Shown here piece after piece: positions 57,371 through 64,000 of a stretch of 64,000 nt of DNA. The notes beneath the pieces were generated by a model. The model was not told the origin of the DNA. It made no database searches and saw only the letters and a program-made list of their open reading frames with translations. The DNA lies in the NCBI GenBank assembly GCA_963817855.1, contig CAWFQA010000001.1, positions 62,001 through 126,000 on the forward strand. Reading direction: 5' to 3'. Positions within the stretch are counted from its first letter, which is position 1; every line of letters begins with the position of its first letter. The stretch is from JAKAAZ01 sp963817855 (lineage in GTDB: Bacteria; Acidobacteriota; Terriglobia; Terriglobales; Acidobacteriaceae). The translations under genes were made by a program, and so were the position numbers.

Positions 57371-58384
57371 ATGCGCGTGAAGTGTTGGACAACAATTCTC
57401 ATTTGCCTGCTGGCCGCGGGCACGAAATTTGGGTGGGCGCAAAAGCCATTGCCCGCTCCACAAAAGGTGATTCTCGATACCGATATTGGCGACGACATCG
57501 ATGATGCGTATGCGCTGGCCCTGGTGTTGACCAGCCCGGAACTGAAGCTGCTGGGCGTGACCACCGCCTGGGGTAATACCGCTTTGCGCGCGCAGCTGGT
57601 GGACGGGCTGTTGTGCAAGACGGGACAGGAAAATATTCCGGTGTTCGTTGGAGTTGCGACGAAAGCCAATAACGTATTTACCCAGGCGTCCTGGGCCAGC
57701 CGTTTTCCGCCCCCTGCAACTACGGACACAGACGCGATCGCATGGATGGCGAAGACGATTCGCGCCAATCCGGGGCAGATCACGCTGATTGAAATTGCGC
57801 CGCTGAGCAATGTTGGGGCGCTGATCGATCGAGACCCCGCCGCCTTCCGCATGCTGAAGCGGGTGGTGATGATGGGAGGCTCGATTCATCGCGGTTACGG
57901 GGACCTGGGCTACGCTCCGGATCATGGTCCGTCCGCGGAATACAACATTGCGATGGATGTGGCTGCCGCGAAAAAACTGTTTGCCGCAGGTGTGCCCATC
58001 ACGATGGCGCCGCTCGATTCGACCCAGCTGAAGCTGGATGAGGTGATGCGATCGATTCTGTTTCATAAGAGCACGCCGTTGACGGACTCGCTTGAGGTGC
58101 TGACGCAGGAGTGGGGCGGCGGAAATTCCGCCACGCCGACACTGTTTGACGTGATGGCAGTGGAGGCCGCGATCGAAGGGGACCTGTGTCCGTCGCAACC
58201 CATGCATATCGAAGTGGACGATGCCGGGTACACGCGCCCGAAACCAGGAAAGACGAACGCGATGGTGTGCCTGCATTCCGACTCGGACCGCTTTTTCCAG
58301 TTTCTTTTGCCGCGGTTGATGGAGCAGAGGCTTGGCATGGGGGGCGCGAATCCGGGTTGCTCGGCGCCGGTGGAAAAAAAGTAG
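57371..58384 (+). CDS. secreted inosine/uridine-preferring nucleoside hydrolase
   Basis: The 337-residue protein has a signal peptide (WTTILICLLAAGTKFGWAQ) and the calcium-binding signature of nucleoside N-ribohydrolases, ILDTDIGDDIDDAYALALVL, at residues 34-53. VVMMGGSIHRGYGDLG and SAEYNIAMDVAAAKKLF are further family motifs. It would release bases from extracellular or periplasmic nucleosides for salvage. Export is less usual for the family but known in acidobacteria and planctomycetes. Confidence 0.9.
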   Translation: MRVKCWTTILICLLAAGTKFGWAQKPLPAPQKVILDTDIGDDIDDAYALALVLTSPELKLLGVTTAWGNTALRAQLVDGLLCKTGQENIPVFVGVATKANNVFTQASWASRFPPPATTDTDAIAWMAKTIRANPGQITLIEIAPLSNVGALIDRDPAAFRMLKRVVMMGGSIHRGYGDLGYAPDHGPSAEYNIAMDVAAAKKLFAAGVPITMAPLDSTQLKLDEVMRSILFHKSTPLTDSLEVLTQEWGGGNSATPTLFDVMAVEAAIEGDLCPSQPMHIEVDDAGYTRPKPGKTNAMVCLHSDSDRFFQFLLPRLMEQRLGMGGANPGCSAPVEKK

Positions 58385-58595
58385 TCGCAGGTCGAGATTC
58401 GGCTCCGGACAGAGGCGACAGGCTGCATCTAAATTTCGTGGCGCCCAGGTCACGTTGGAAGCTGCCCTCAAATCTCATATATAGTCGCGACTCCGGCCAA
58501 CGAGCGGAGAACCGCTTTGATGCGGGTCTCAGGTCGGACGTATCGAGCGATTTCGAGTTGTGAGACAGCTTCAAGTCCCGCGCTGTGGGAGTTCG

Positions 58596-59927
58596 ATGAA
58601 GTCTCGCATTAGGTCTTACCTTAAAATCGCATTGGTTATTTTTGCCGGAGTCGTCGTGGTGGCGATTGCGGCGGCCTGGTACTGGCTGCACAATCCCGAT
58701 CGTTACCTTCCCATGGCGATTGCGAATGCCGAGAAGAGAACCGGGCTGCAGATCACCGTCCGGCATCTGGAAATTCGCTATTTCCCTTTGCGGGTGCGGG
58801 TGTATGGGCTGGAAGTTAAAAATCCAAAGCCGTTTCCGGAACGAGATTTCCTGAGGGTTCCCATGCTGGAGGCTTCCGTTGAATGGACGCCGTTGCTGGC
58901 CCAGAGGAAGATTGTGATTCGCTCGCTGGTGCTGCATCAACCGGCGGTCGATTTCATCTCCGATCCCGACGGCCTATGGAACTTTCAGAATCCAGCCGGC
59001 CCGAAAGATCAACCGACCCGTTTTTCTACCGGGTCGATTGCAAACCTTGAAGTGCAGGACGGGGTGCTGATGGGATCAGTCCTGACGGAACCACGGGACA
59101 GGCCGGGCCCGGTGATTCTGGAGCTGCGAAATGTGAACGGCGATTTGAAACAGATCCAGTTTCACCCGCATGGCCAGGGCGCGCCGCTGCAGGCGATTCA
59201 AGGTCACCTGACGGCGTCGAACGCCGGCTTTGGCTCCATCCATACGCGAGACTTGCGTTCCGACGTTCAGATTCGGCCGCTGGAACTGGTTTTCAAGAAC
59301 TTTCAAGGCAAGACCTATCGCGGGGATGCCAAGGGCGATTTCAGCTTCAATTTTCAGGGGCAGAAGACGACGTTCCACGTGAAGATGCATGTTACCGGCG
59401 TCGGCATGCCGTATCTGCTGGCTGAATTTGAAAATGGACCGGCGAAGATGACGGGAATGTTGGAGGCCAGCCTGGACGCGGGCGGAGTGATTGCATACTC
59501 TGCAAACCCGCTGGACGACATGTATGGAACGGGCATGCTGACAGTGCGCCAGGGAGAGCTGCCGGGCCTGAACCAGGACCCCAGCATGAAGGAGGTCGAG
59601 CGGTTCAGGGAGAAGGATGCGGCAGGAAAGCCGCCATCGGCATTCTCCAGCTTTGGCGGAGACATGGAACTGAAAAAGCAGCGGATGTATAGCAAGCGCG
59701 TGGCGGTGGACTTTTACGGCATCGATGTGGATGTCAGCGGGAGCATGTCGCTGACTGGCGGTCCAGTCCATTACCAAGGAACGGCCACCATCGAAAAGAA
59801 GCAAAACATCCTTACCACCACGTTCGCGCGCTGGTTCAAACATGGCAAAGAAAAAAACGGACGCCTGGAGTTTCCAATCAAGCTGACCGGCACGATGGCG
59901 AACCCGGATTTTAGTGTTGTCCATTGA
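58596..59927 (+). CDS. AsmA-family protein
   Basis: The 443-residue protein begins with one membrane helix (LKIALVIFAGVVVVAIAAAWYW) at ATG 58596 (GGGAG upstream). The rest is periplasmic beta structure with repeated strands, including VRHLEIRYFPLRVRVYGLEV and GSIANLEVQDGVLMGS, the AsmA/DUF748 pattern. AsmA-like proteins are thought to bridge membranes and carry phospholipid. Its specific role is not clear. The last part (FARWFKHGKEKNGRLEFPIK) is typical of the family. Confidence 0.8.
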   Translation: MKSRIRSYLKIALVIFAGVVVVAIAAAWYWLHNPDRYLPMAIANAEKRTGLQITVRHLEIRYFPLRVRVYGLEVKNPKPFPERDFLRVPMLEASVEWTPLLAQRKIVIRSLVLHQPAVDFISDPDGLWNFQNPAGPKDQPTRFSTGSIANLEVQDGVLMGSVLTEPRDRPGPVILELRNVNGDLKQIQFHPHGQGAPLQAIQGHLTASNAGFGSIHTRDLRSDVQIRPLELVFKNFQGKTYRGDAKGDFSFNFQGQKTTFHVKMHVTGVGMPYLLAEFENGPAKMTGMLEASLDAGGVIAYSANPLDDMYGTGMLTVRQGELPGLNQDPSMKEVERFREKDAAGKPPSAFSSFGGDMELKKQRMYSKRVAVDFYGIDVDVSGSMSLTGGPVHYQGTATIEKKQNILTTTFARWFKHGKEKNGRLEFPIKLTGTMANPDFSVVH

Positions 59928-60029
59928 GGCGTGTTCCCAAAAAAAGAATTTGCTAGATGGACGGTTGCGCGGGGTTTGCATCCAATGGGCTAACACATGG
60001 CGACAGGCGTTCGCCGCAGGGGAGACAGA

Positions 60030-60173
60030 ATGCTAATTATTTTGATCGTTCTACTTATAATTGTGGCTTTTGGTGGATATCGAATGGGACCCGGCATTGG
60101 CTACTACGGTGGCGGGGGGCTCGGGCTAATTCTGCTGATCGTTATCATCCTGTTGCTATTGCGAGTGATCTGA
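60030..60173 (+). CDS. small DUF3309-like membrane peptide
   Basis: A 47-residue open frame: two hydrophobic stretches (MLIILIVLLIIVAFGGYRMG and GLGLILLIVIILLLLRVI) flank a glycine/tyrosine loop (PGIGYYGGGG). This is the DUF3309 pattern of short two-helix membrane proteins. GGGGAG precedes the ATG and a rho-independent terminator follows, giving a complete small transcription unit. Confidence 0.8.
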   Translation: MLIILIVLLIIVAFGGYRMGPGIGYYGGGGLGLILLIVIILLLLRVI

Positions 60174-60195
60174 GCAGAAGACAAGACAGAAAATT

Positions 60196-60246
60196 GGCAG
60201 GAATTTGCATGGGCACCCACAGGCCGATGCGGTTCCTGCCTTTTTT
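60196..60246 (+). terminator. rho-independent terminator of the DUF3309-like gene
   Basis: GGCAGGAA (60196-60203) pairs with TTCCTGCC (60233-60240) and is followed by TTTTTT. The remainder up to 60481 shows no supported gene. Confidence 0.75.
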
Positions 60247-60481
60247 CGTTGTTGAAGCCGCGCGTCAATTGCTGGTCGGCTTCAACCTTACCGACCGCAC
60301 GGAAGCGATGGATCTCAGTCTCCACGCAAGGGCGTTCATCGCCACTCATCATCCTGAATCCGGATCTCAAACTGTTCACCACTCTGGACGGGTGCTATGG
60401 GCTGAAATCAACCATCAGAAACTCAGGGACAACTCCGGGAGGTGGACCGATTGTCATCGATGAGTGGAACCTCTCAGCCCT

Positions 60482-61114
60482 TTATCGAAGCAAAAGCCGC
60501 TGCAGCGATTGTCCCAGCCACGCCTCATAGTGGTCGGCCGACCAGTTGCGCTCCACGACAAAAAGCCGGTAGTGATCGGCACCCGTCATTGCCCATAACA
60601 TGTCCAGCGCCTCCCCTGGGCTGAGGCCTTTGCGGAGTGCGCCAGCGCGCCCCCATGCATCCGTCAGGGGCGCCTGGCTGCGGAGGCGTCGCTGCTCCCC
60701 GACTTTCCACAATGCGAGCAGATCCTCGTCAGTACTTCCAGCTCCTCGCGCAATCTCCACAATGTCTGCCGCCTGCGCATAGAAGCGGCATGCGAAGGAG
60801 ACCAACCGGCGCAATTGCTTTCGCGCATCTCCTGCTGCCGCCCGCAGATCCCGTTGCAGACCGGCGACATCAGCCTGCGCTTCCGCCTGATCGAGCAGCG
60901 CAATCAGCAGGGCTCGCTTCGATCGATATGTGGCATAGATCGTCGGCACAGCCACACCAGCTTCCCGTGCGATTCGTTCAATCGAGGTTGCACCATAGCC
61001 GTAGCGCCCGAAGAGGTGACGTGCGGCTGCAACAATTTGTCCTCGCCGCTGCTGGGCGGAGGCGCGGCGTCGACTCGCGTCATAAGCGCGTCTGGGTAGC
61101 TTAGCTTGCATCAT
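60482..61114 (-). CDS. TetR-family transcriptional regulator
   Basis: A 210-residue protein with the TetR helix-turn-helix (TSIERIAREAGVAVPTIYAT) at residues 43-62, followed by YRSKRALLIALLDQ and an all-alpha ligand-binding domain. Two adjacent ATGs at 61114 and 61111 are possible starts. It is divergent from the small membrane protein gene, with 51 bases between them, so it probably represses that gene and itself. The gap contains TAGT-TTCAC-ACTA, a weak candidate operator. Confidence 0.9.
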   Translation of the reverse strand: MMQAKLPRRAYDASRRRASAQQRRGQIVAAARHLFGRYGYGATSIERIAREAGVAVPTIYATYRSKRALLIALLDQAEAQADVAGLQRDLRAAAGDARKQLRRLVSFACRFYAQAADIVEIARGAGSTDEDLLALWKVGEQRRLRSQAPLTDAWGRAGALRKGLSPGEALDMLWAMTGADHYRLFVVERNWSADHYEAWLGQSLQRLLLR

Positions 61115-61165
61115 TCGTCCTAATTCAATATAGTTTCACACTAATGAATATGAGGAGGCAACTCC

Positions 61166-61650
61166 ATGCGGCTTATCGCGTCGCTTACCTTGTGGATCTT
61201 CGTTATTGGAACAGCATTCATCCTCGGCGCCGGTCTATATGAAGCCCTTGTGGTGGTGCCGTTTTGGTCGGCCGGAGCCCCGGCGTCGCTTGCGGAGGGG
61301 AACCCGCTGCTGCGCGTGCCCATGCGCGCCGGGCAGGTTTTCTGGCCGTTCTTCACGCCAGCTCTCGGTCTCATCTCTCTGCTTGCGCTGGCCACCAGCT
61401 TCGGGACGCCGCCGCGCCATATGGTTTGGCGCGTTTCGGCCACTGGGCTGCTACTCCTGGTTTCATCGCGACTCTGGCTTATTTTCGCCCGGCCATCATC
61501 GGAATGGTCGTCAACCACGGAGCCGGCCGCACCCCGGAAGCCCTGGCCACCGAAGCGCGCCGCTGGGTGGCGCTGAACTGGGTACGGGTCGCCGCCGTCG
61601 CGGCTTCCCTGGCCATGGGAATCCGCGCGCTTCTTTTGCCACTCCCATAG
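61166..61650 (+). CDS. DUF1772-like membrane protein (one frame break)
   Basis: The start at 61166 has GAGGAGG. Four hydrophobic helices are predicted (SLTLWIFVIGTAFILGAGLY, FFTPALGLISLLALATSF, then ATLAYFRPAIIGM and VRVAAVAASLAMGIRALLLP), resembling DUF1772 proteins, some of which are anthrone-oxygenase-like. The frame changes near 61455-61480 by a missing base or two extra ones; joined length is about 161 residues. It lies under probable control of the divergent TetR gene. Confidence 0.65.
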
Positions 61651-62016
61651 ACAGCGAAGAACGTGTCGGTCCGTCGAAAACTGCGCTGGAACTGTCCGTG
61701 CCAAGGCTGGAAAAACGTGCACCTGGCGAATCGCCGAGCCAGGCATTCTCGATTTTCCATTCGCGCGAAATCGTTGAGTCACTGATAAAGAGACGGGAAA
61801 TCTTACCAAGTCGGGTTCTTCATGAGTGCTTTGGCCTGTATGCAATCGATAGACGAGCGTGGGCAAATCTCTGAATAGCAGCTCCCCTCGCAGTAAATGT
61901 TCGATGCGAAAATACGTCATTCACTCGATTGTCCGGGTGAAGGCGGCTCTCTATAGTTCTCGTCAGCGGCCCAAGCGGTCACACACATCAGGAACAGCAA
62001 ACAGGGAGGAATTATC
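61651..62016. other. 366-base gap without supported gene
   Basis: Reading frames in this gap on both strands show no recognisable domain or good ribosome binding site, apart from GGGAGGAATTATC before the cupin start at 62017. A decayed gene remnant is possible. Confidence 0.4.
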
Positions 62017-62514
62017 ATGACCAACACCCATTCGGATACAGCGATCACTGCCGAAGCCGTCGTGGTGCGATCCGGCGAGGGACAAATGCTCCGCTGGGGG
62101 CCGGAGGGCACGATCCGCATCATTGCCGGCGCCAGCTCCACTGACCGGTCGTTCAGCATCGTCGAGGCGACGGAGCCAGCGGGCGGCGGCGCGCCTCTAC
62201 ATGTGCATCACGGCGAGGCTGAAGCATTCTACGTTCTGGAAGGGACGATCGAGCTGACCTGCGGCTCCCAAACCGTCACGGCGCATGCCGGCGACTTCAT
62301 CTACTCACCTAAAGACGTGCCGCATCAATACACCGTTGCCGGCGATACGGGGGCGCGTGTGCTGTTGCTATTCTCGCGGCCCGGATTCGAAATGTTCTTT
62401 GCCGAGGGCGGCTCTCCACTTGATCAGGCGCCGTCGGGTCCGCCGAATCCGGAAGTCTTCCGGCGCCTGGTTGAAAAGTACAACATGGAGTTGCTTCAGA
62501 CGCCGGCGCACTGA
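62017..62514 (+). CDS. single-domain cupin protein
   Basis: The 165-residue protein has one cupin barrel with metal motif PLHVHHGEAEAFYVLEG (residues 60-76) and the second motif SPKDVPHQYTVAGDTG near 96. It resembles quercetin-dioxygenase-like cupins and many small stress-linked cupins. The N-terminus carries a disordered extension. A strong site (GGGAGG) precedes the ATG. Its substrate is unknown. Confidence 0.82.
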   Translation: MTNTHSDTAITAEAVVVRSGEGQMLRWGPEGTIRIIAGASSTDRSFSIVEATEPAGGGAPLHVHHGEAEAFYVLEGTIELTCGSQTVTAHAGDFIYSPKDVPHQYTVAGDTGARVLLLFSRPGFEMFFAEGGSPLDQAPSGPPNPEVFRRLVEKYNMELLQTPAH

Positions 62515-62556
62515 TGGTCGCGGAGGCTCTGGCCTCCGCGCGCGACATGTCACTGG

Positions 62557-63045
62557 TTATCGCGACTTCGGGCCGTTGGCGTGCACGAACGGCCCGTACT
62601 CCTGCTTCGTCTCGCCGCGCAGGGCCGCTTCGATGATGCGGTCGGTGGCACGGACCAGAGCAGCCAGCTCGGAGCGGGAGTGGACGCTCAGCTTCTCATA
62701 GATATTCACGAGGTGCGTGGACACCGTCCGTTGGCTGATGCAGAGCCGGGTGGCGATCTCGCGGTTCGCAAAACCATGGACGACGTAGCTGACGATCTCG
62801 CGCTCGCGTTCGCAGAGCTTCTCATCGAGGATGGTTTTGAGCTGTCCGTCGGGGATCAGGTGGGCGATCCGGGCCCAATACGATTCGTTCTCGCGCCGCA
62901 CGAGGGCGCGAAACTCTTCAGGTTGATACTCCTCAAGGAGATTCATATCGTGGAGCTTGCGCGCATGCTCCACCGCCATCGCCACGAGGGCGTCTTCGGT
63001 GTCGGCGGTGAAGACTTCCCCGCAGGGTGGGCAAGTGAGTCTCAT
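62557..63045 (-). CDS. LuxR-type regulator with DUF1059-like N-terminus
   Basis: The 162-residue protein joins a small N-terminal domain (MRLTCPPCGEVFTADTEDAL with CPPC, then AVEHARKLHDMNL) resembling DUF1059 to a C-terminal LuxR helix-turn-helix (EREREIVSYVVHGFANREIA, TRLCISQRTVSTHLVNIYEK). There is no receiver or autoinducer domain. The CxxC and following helix could bind a metal or a thiol signal; this is an inference. GAGGACC precedes the start. It is downstream of, and convergent with, the cupin gene. Confidence 0.75.
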   Translation of the reverse strand: MRLTCPPCGEVFTADTEDALVAMAVEHARKLHDMNLLEEYQPEEFRALVRRENESYWARIAHLIPDGQLKTILDEKLCEREREIVSYVVHGFANREIATRLCISQRTVSTHLVNIYEKLSVHSRSELAALVRATDRIIEAALRGETKQEYGPFVHANGPKSR

Positions 63046-63270
63046 GCTGGTCCTCAGATAATGGTTCGCGTACCGGAGTTAAGCTCCCGGTTTGCGGCGT
63101 CGATGGCGGTCACGCGTGCTAAGGTACGAGCCGGAATCGGACGGCCCCATTATAAGACGGGCGCGTCGGACGGTTTCGCCACATTAATCTTCGGAGCTCA
63201 AGGAGCAGATTATCGCCAATGTATACCCATCCAAAGTGAGCAATTGGCCTTGTGCCGGAGGCGAATGGCT

Positions 63271-63299
63271 TTGTATGGGAGCCTGTTCTCCGGTATACT
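63271..63299 (+). promoter_or_regulatory. probable rpmH promoter
   Basis: TATACT (63294-63299) is preceded by TTGTAT (63271-63276) at a spacing of 17, and lies 47 bases before the rpmH start. The -10 is good, the -35 moderate. The rest of the gap from 63046 shows no gene. Confidence 0.6.
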
Positions 63300-63346
63300 C
63301 GAGGTTTGCTGTCTATATAAGATTTTCTGTTTAGGAGCGCACTCCG

Positions 63347-63502
63347 ATGCCGAAGCGCACATTTCAACCGAATCGCCGCCACCGCGCCAAGACGCATGGC
63401 TTCCGAGCCCGCATGAAGAGCAAGGCTGGGCAGGCCGTGCTGTCGCGCCGTCGCGCCAAGGGCCGTAAGCGCGTGTCCGTCAGCCCGGGTTTCCGCGACT
63501 AA
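63347..63502 (+). CDS. rpmH: 50S ribosomal protein L34
   Basis: A 51-residue basic protein with the L34 signature: PKRTFQPNRRHRAKTHGFRA near the start and SRRRAKGRKRVSV near the end. L34 is a 50S subunit protein. AGGAG precedes the ATG. It is followed by repeats and then rnpA, the conserved rpmH-rnpA order next to the chromosome origin. The last 30 bases and the downstream region are duplicated in degenerate form. Confidence 0.97.
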   Translation: MPKRTFQPNRRHRAKTHGFRARMKSKAGQAVLSRRRAKGRKRVSVSPGFRD

Positions 63503-63600
63503 TTTCTAATCCCACCCTTCGCCAAGAACGCGAAGGGTGGTGCACCCCGGCGTGTCTGTCAGCCCCGGTTACTCTACTAATTTCTACTCCCGTCCTTGGC
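63471..63600 (+). repeat. degenerate tandem duplication of the rpmH 3' end
   Basis: 63471-63523 (GCGTGTCCGTCAGCCC... TAATTTCTAATCCC) recurs in altered form at 63550-63600 (GCGTGTCTGTCAGCCC... TAATTTCTACTCCC). About 50 bases match at roughly 80 percent. The second copy is non-coding. Confidence 0.75.
63510..63548. repeat. dispersed palindromic repeat (type B)
   Basis: TCCCACCCTTCGC, loop, GCGAAGGGTGGTGCACCCC. A strong hairpin 7 bases after the rpmH stop that could terminate or process the transcript. Confidence 0.8.
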
Positions 63601-63634
63601 TCTCACCGCGTGATTTGCGTTGATTTTGAGGATT

Positions 63635-63667
63635 CCCAGGTCTCAGAATCGAGACCTGGGGCACCCA
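63635..63667. repeat. dispersed palindromic repeat (type A)
   Basis: CCCAGGTCTC, loop AGAATC, GAGACCTGGGGCACCCA, identical to the copy within mutS2. It lies 41 bases before the rnpA start. Confidence 0.9.
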
Positions 63668-63708
63668 CATGCGTCTGGCGCGACAATAGGACCAACGGTG
63701 AGTGAGCG

Positions 63709-64000
63709 ATGCCAGCCCCATCTCCAGTTCGAGTTCCGAAACCCATCGCCGCGACGCGACAGGAATCCAGGCTGCGCAAGCATGCCGATTATCAGCGGGT
63801 CTATCGCGAGGGAAAACGGCAGTCGCTGCCGTTGATGACGTATTTTTTCGCGGCTCGCAAGCCACAGGATCCGACCGAGCATGGCAGCGCAGAGAAGCCA
63901 ACGCGTCGCCGATGCAATTGAAGTTCCCGCGGGATCCCGGGTTGGCCTGACGGCTGGCCGGGTACTGGGGAATGCGGTCGAACGCAATCGGATCAAGCGG
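63709..64000 (+). CDS. rnpA: ribonuclease P protein component, partial (one +1 frame break)
   Basis: The RNase P protein helps the RNA subunit remove the 5' leader of tRNA precursors. The N-terminal part (SRLRKHADYQRVYREGKRQS, LPLMTYFFA) is in one frame. The signature RVLGNAVERNRIKR is in the next, so one extra base lies between about 63870 and 63915. The reading continues past the window end, so the gene is partial. It follows rpmH by about 200 bases, more than usual, because repeats occupy the gap. Confidence 0.88.

Noticed and set aside
61115..61165. A strong TetR operator in the gap between the second tetR and the DUF1772-like gene
   Set aside because: Only a 4-bp inverted repeat (TAGT/ACTA) and loosely matching ATTCA/TGAAT ends are present, too weak for a separate feature.
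1..64000. tRNA or rRNA genes, CRISPR arrays, insertion sequences, prophage genes
   Set aside because: No tRNA T-arm pattern with matching acceptor stem, rRNA stretch, regular spacer-repeat array, transposase or phage structural gene was recognised by reading; a dedicated covariance or profile search was not possible.

Overview
The window looks like a chromosomal segment of an acidobacterium, probably class Terriglobia. The reasons are two very large Oar-type TonB-dependent receptors with an N-terminal carboxypeptidase-regulatory-like domain, several secreted carbohydrate-active enzymes (GH172/DUF2961, GH42-like, GH106-like), small exported families (DUF2490, DUF3011, DUF3309-like), GC-rich codon use and a full core gene set. 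I see no phage genes, insertion sequences, CRISPR arrays, rRNAs or tRNAs.

Layout. 0-3.5 kb: APC permease, accD, cobO, rlmH. 4-15.98 kb: a frameshifted TonB receptor, an exported protein, rsfS-nadD-obgE (ribosome silencing, NAD synthesis, ribosome-assembly GTPase), an intact TonB receptor and a convergent DUF2961/GH172 enzyme. 16-25.9 kb: a PIN/Phd toxin-antitoxin pair just downstream of thrS, tspO, a bicupin, an unknown exported protein, hemB, asnB and a zinc-ribbon membrane protein. 26-37 kb: a proton-pumping pyrophosphatase, an alpha/beta hydrolase, mutS2, a cytidylate-kinase-like gene, an amidohydrolase and a fatty acid desaturase. 37-46 kb: tetR with an overlapping Lnt-like acyltransferase, DUF2490, dnaN, an exported protein, cfa, dnaA. 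46-60 kb: an APC permease, GH42-like and GH106-like hydrolases, DUF3011, a hydrolase, a PhyH-type oxygenase, a secreted nucleoside hydrolase, an AsmA protein and a DUF3309-like peptide. 60-64 kb: tetR divergent from a membrane protein, a cupin, a LuxR-type regulator, and rpmH-rnpA running off the end.

Theme 1: an expanded origin locus. dnaA and dnaN read leftward and rpmH-rnpA read rightward, which is the classical divergent order around oriC. About 17 kb of mostly accessory genes lies between dnaA and rpmH, and two membrane/envelope genes lie between dnaA and dnaN. A candidate origin (AT-rich tract, TAGTAGTAG trio, two DnaA-box-like 9-mers) sits upstream of dnaN. No strong DnaA box was found.

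Theme 2: a dispersed hairpin repeat family ending in GGGGCACCCA occupies many intergenic gaps. One copy lies in frame inside mutS2 and is identical to a copy beside rnpA.

Theme 3: eleven genes carry single-base frame breaks, including essential thrS, nadD and rnpA. Fourteen of sixteen are of the +1 type, which points to insertion-biased sequencing error more than to gene decay. I give the joined coordinates of these genes and call them CDS. Other points worth attention are a palindrome abutting the tetR start at 37110-37124, a nested palindrome between two convergent genes at 35862-35967, a histone-H1-like tail on RsfS and a DUF1059-like/LuxR fusion.
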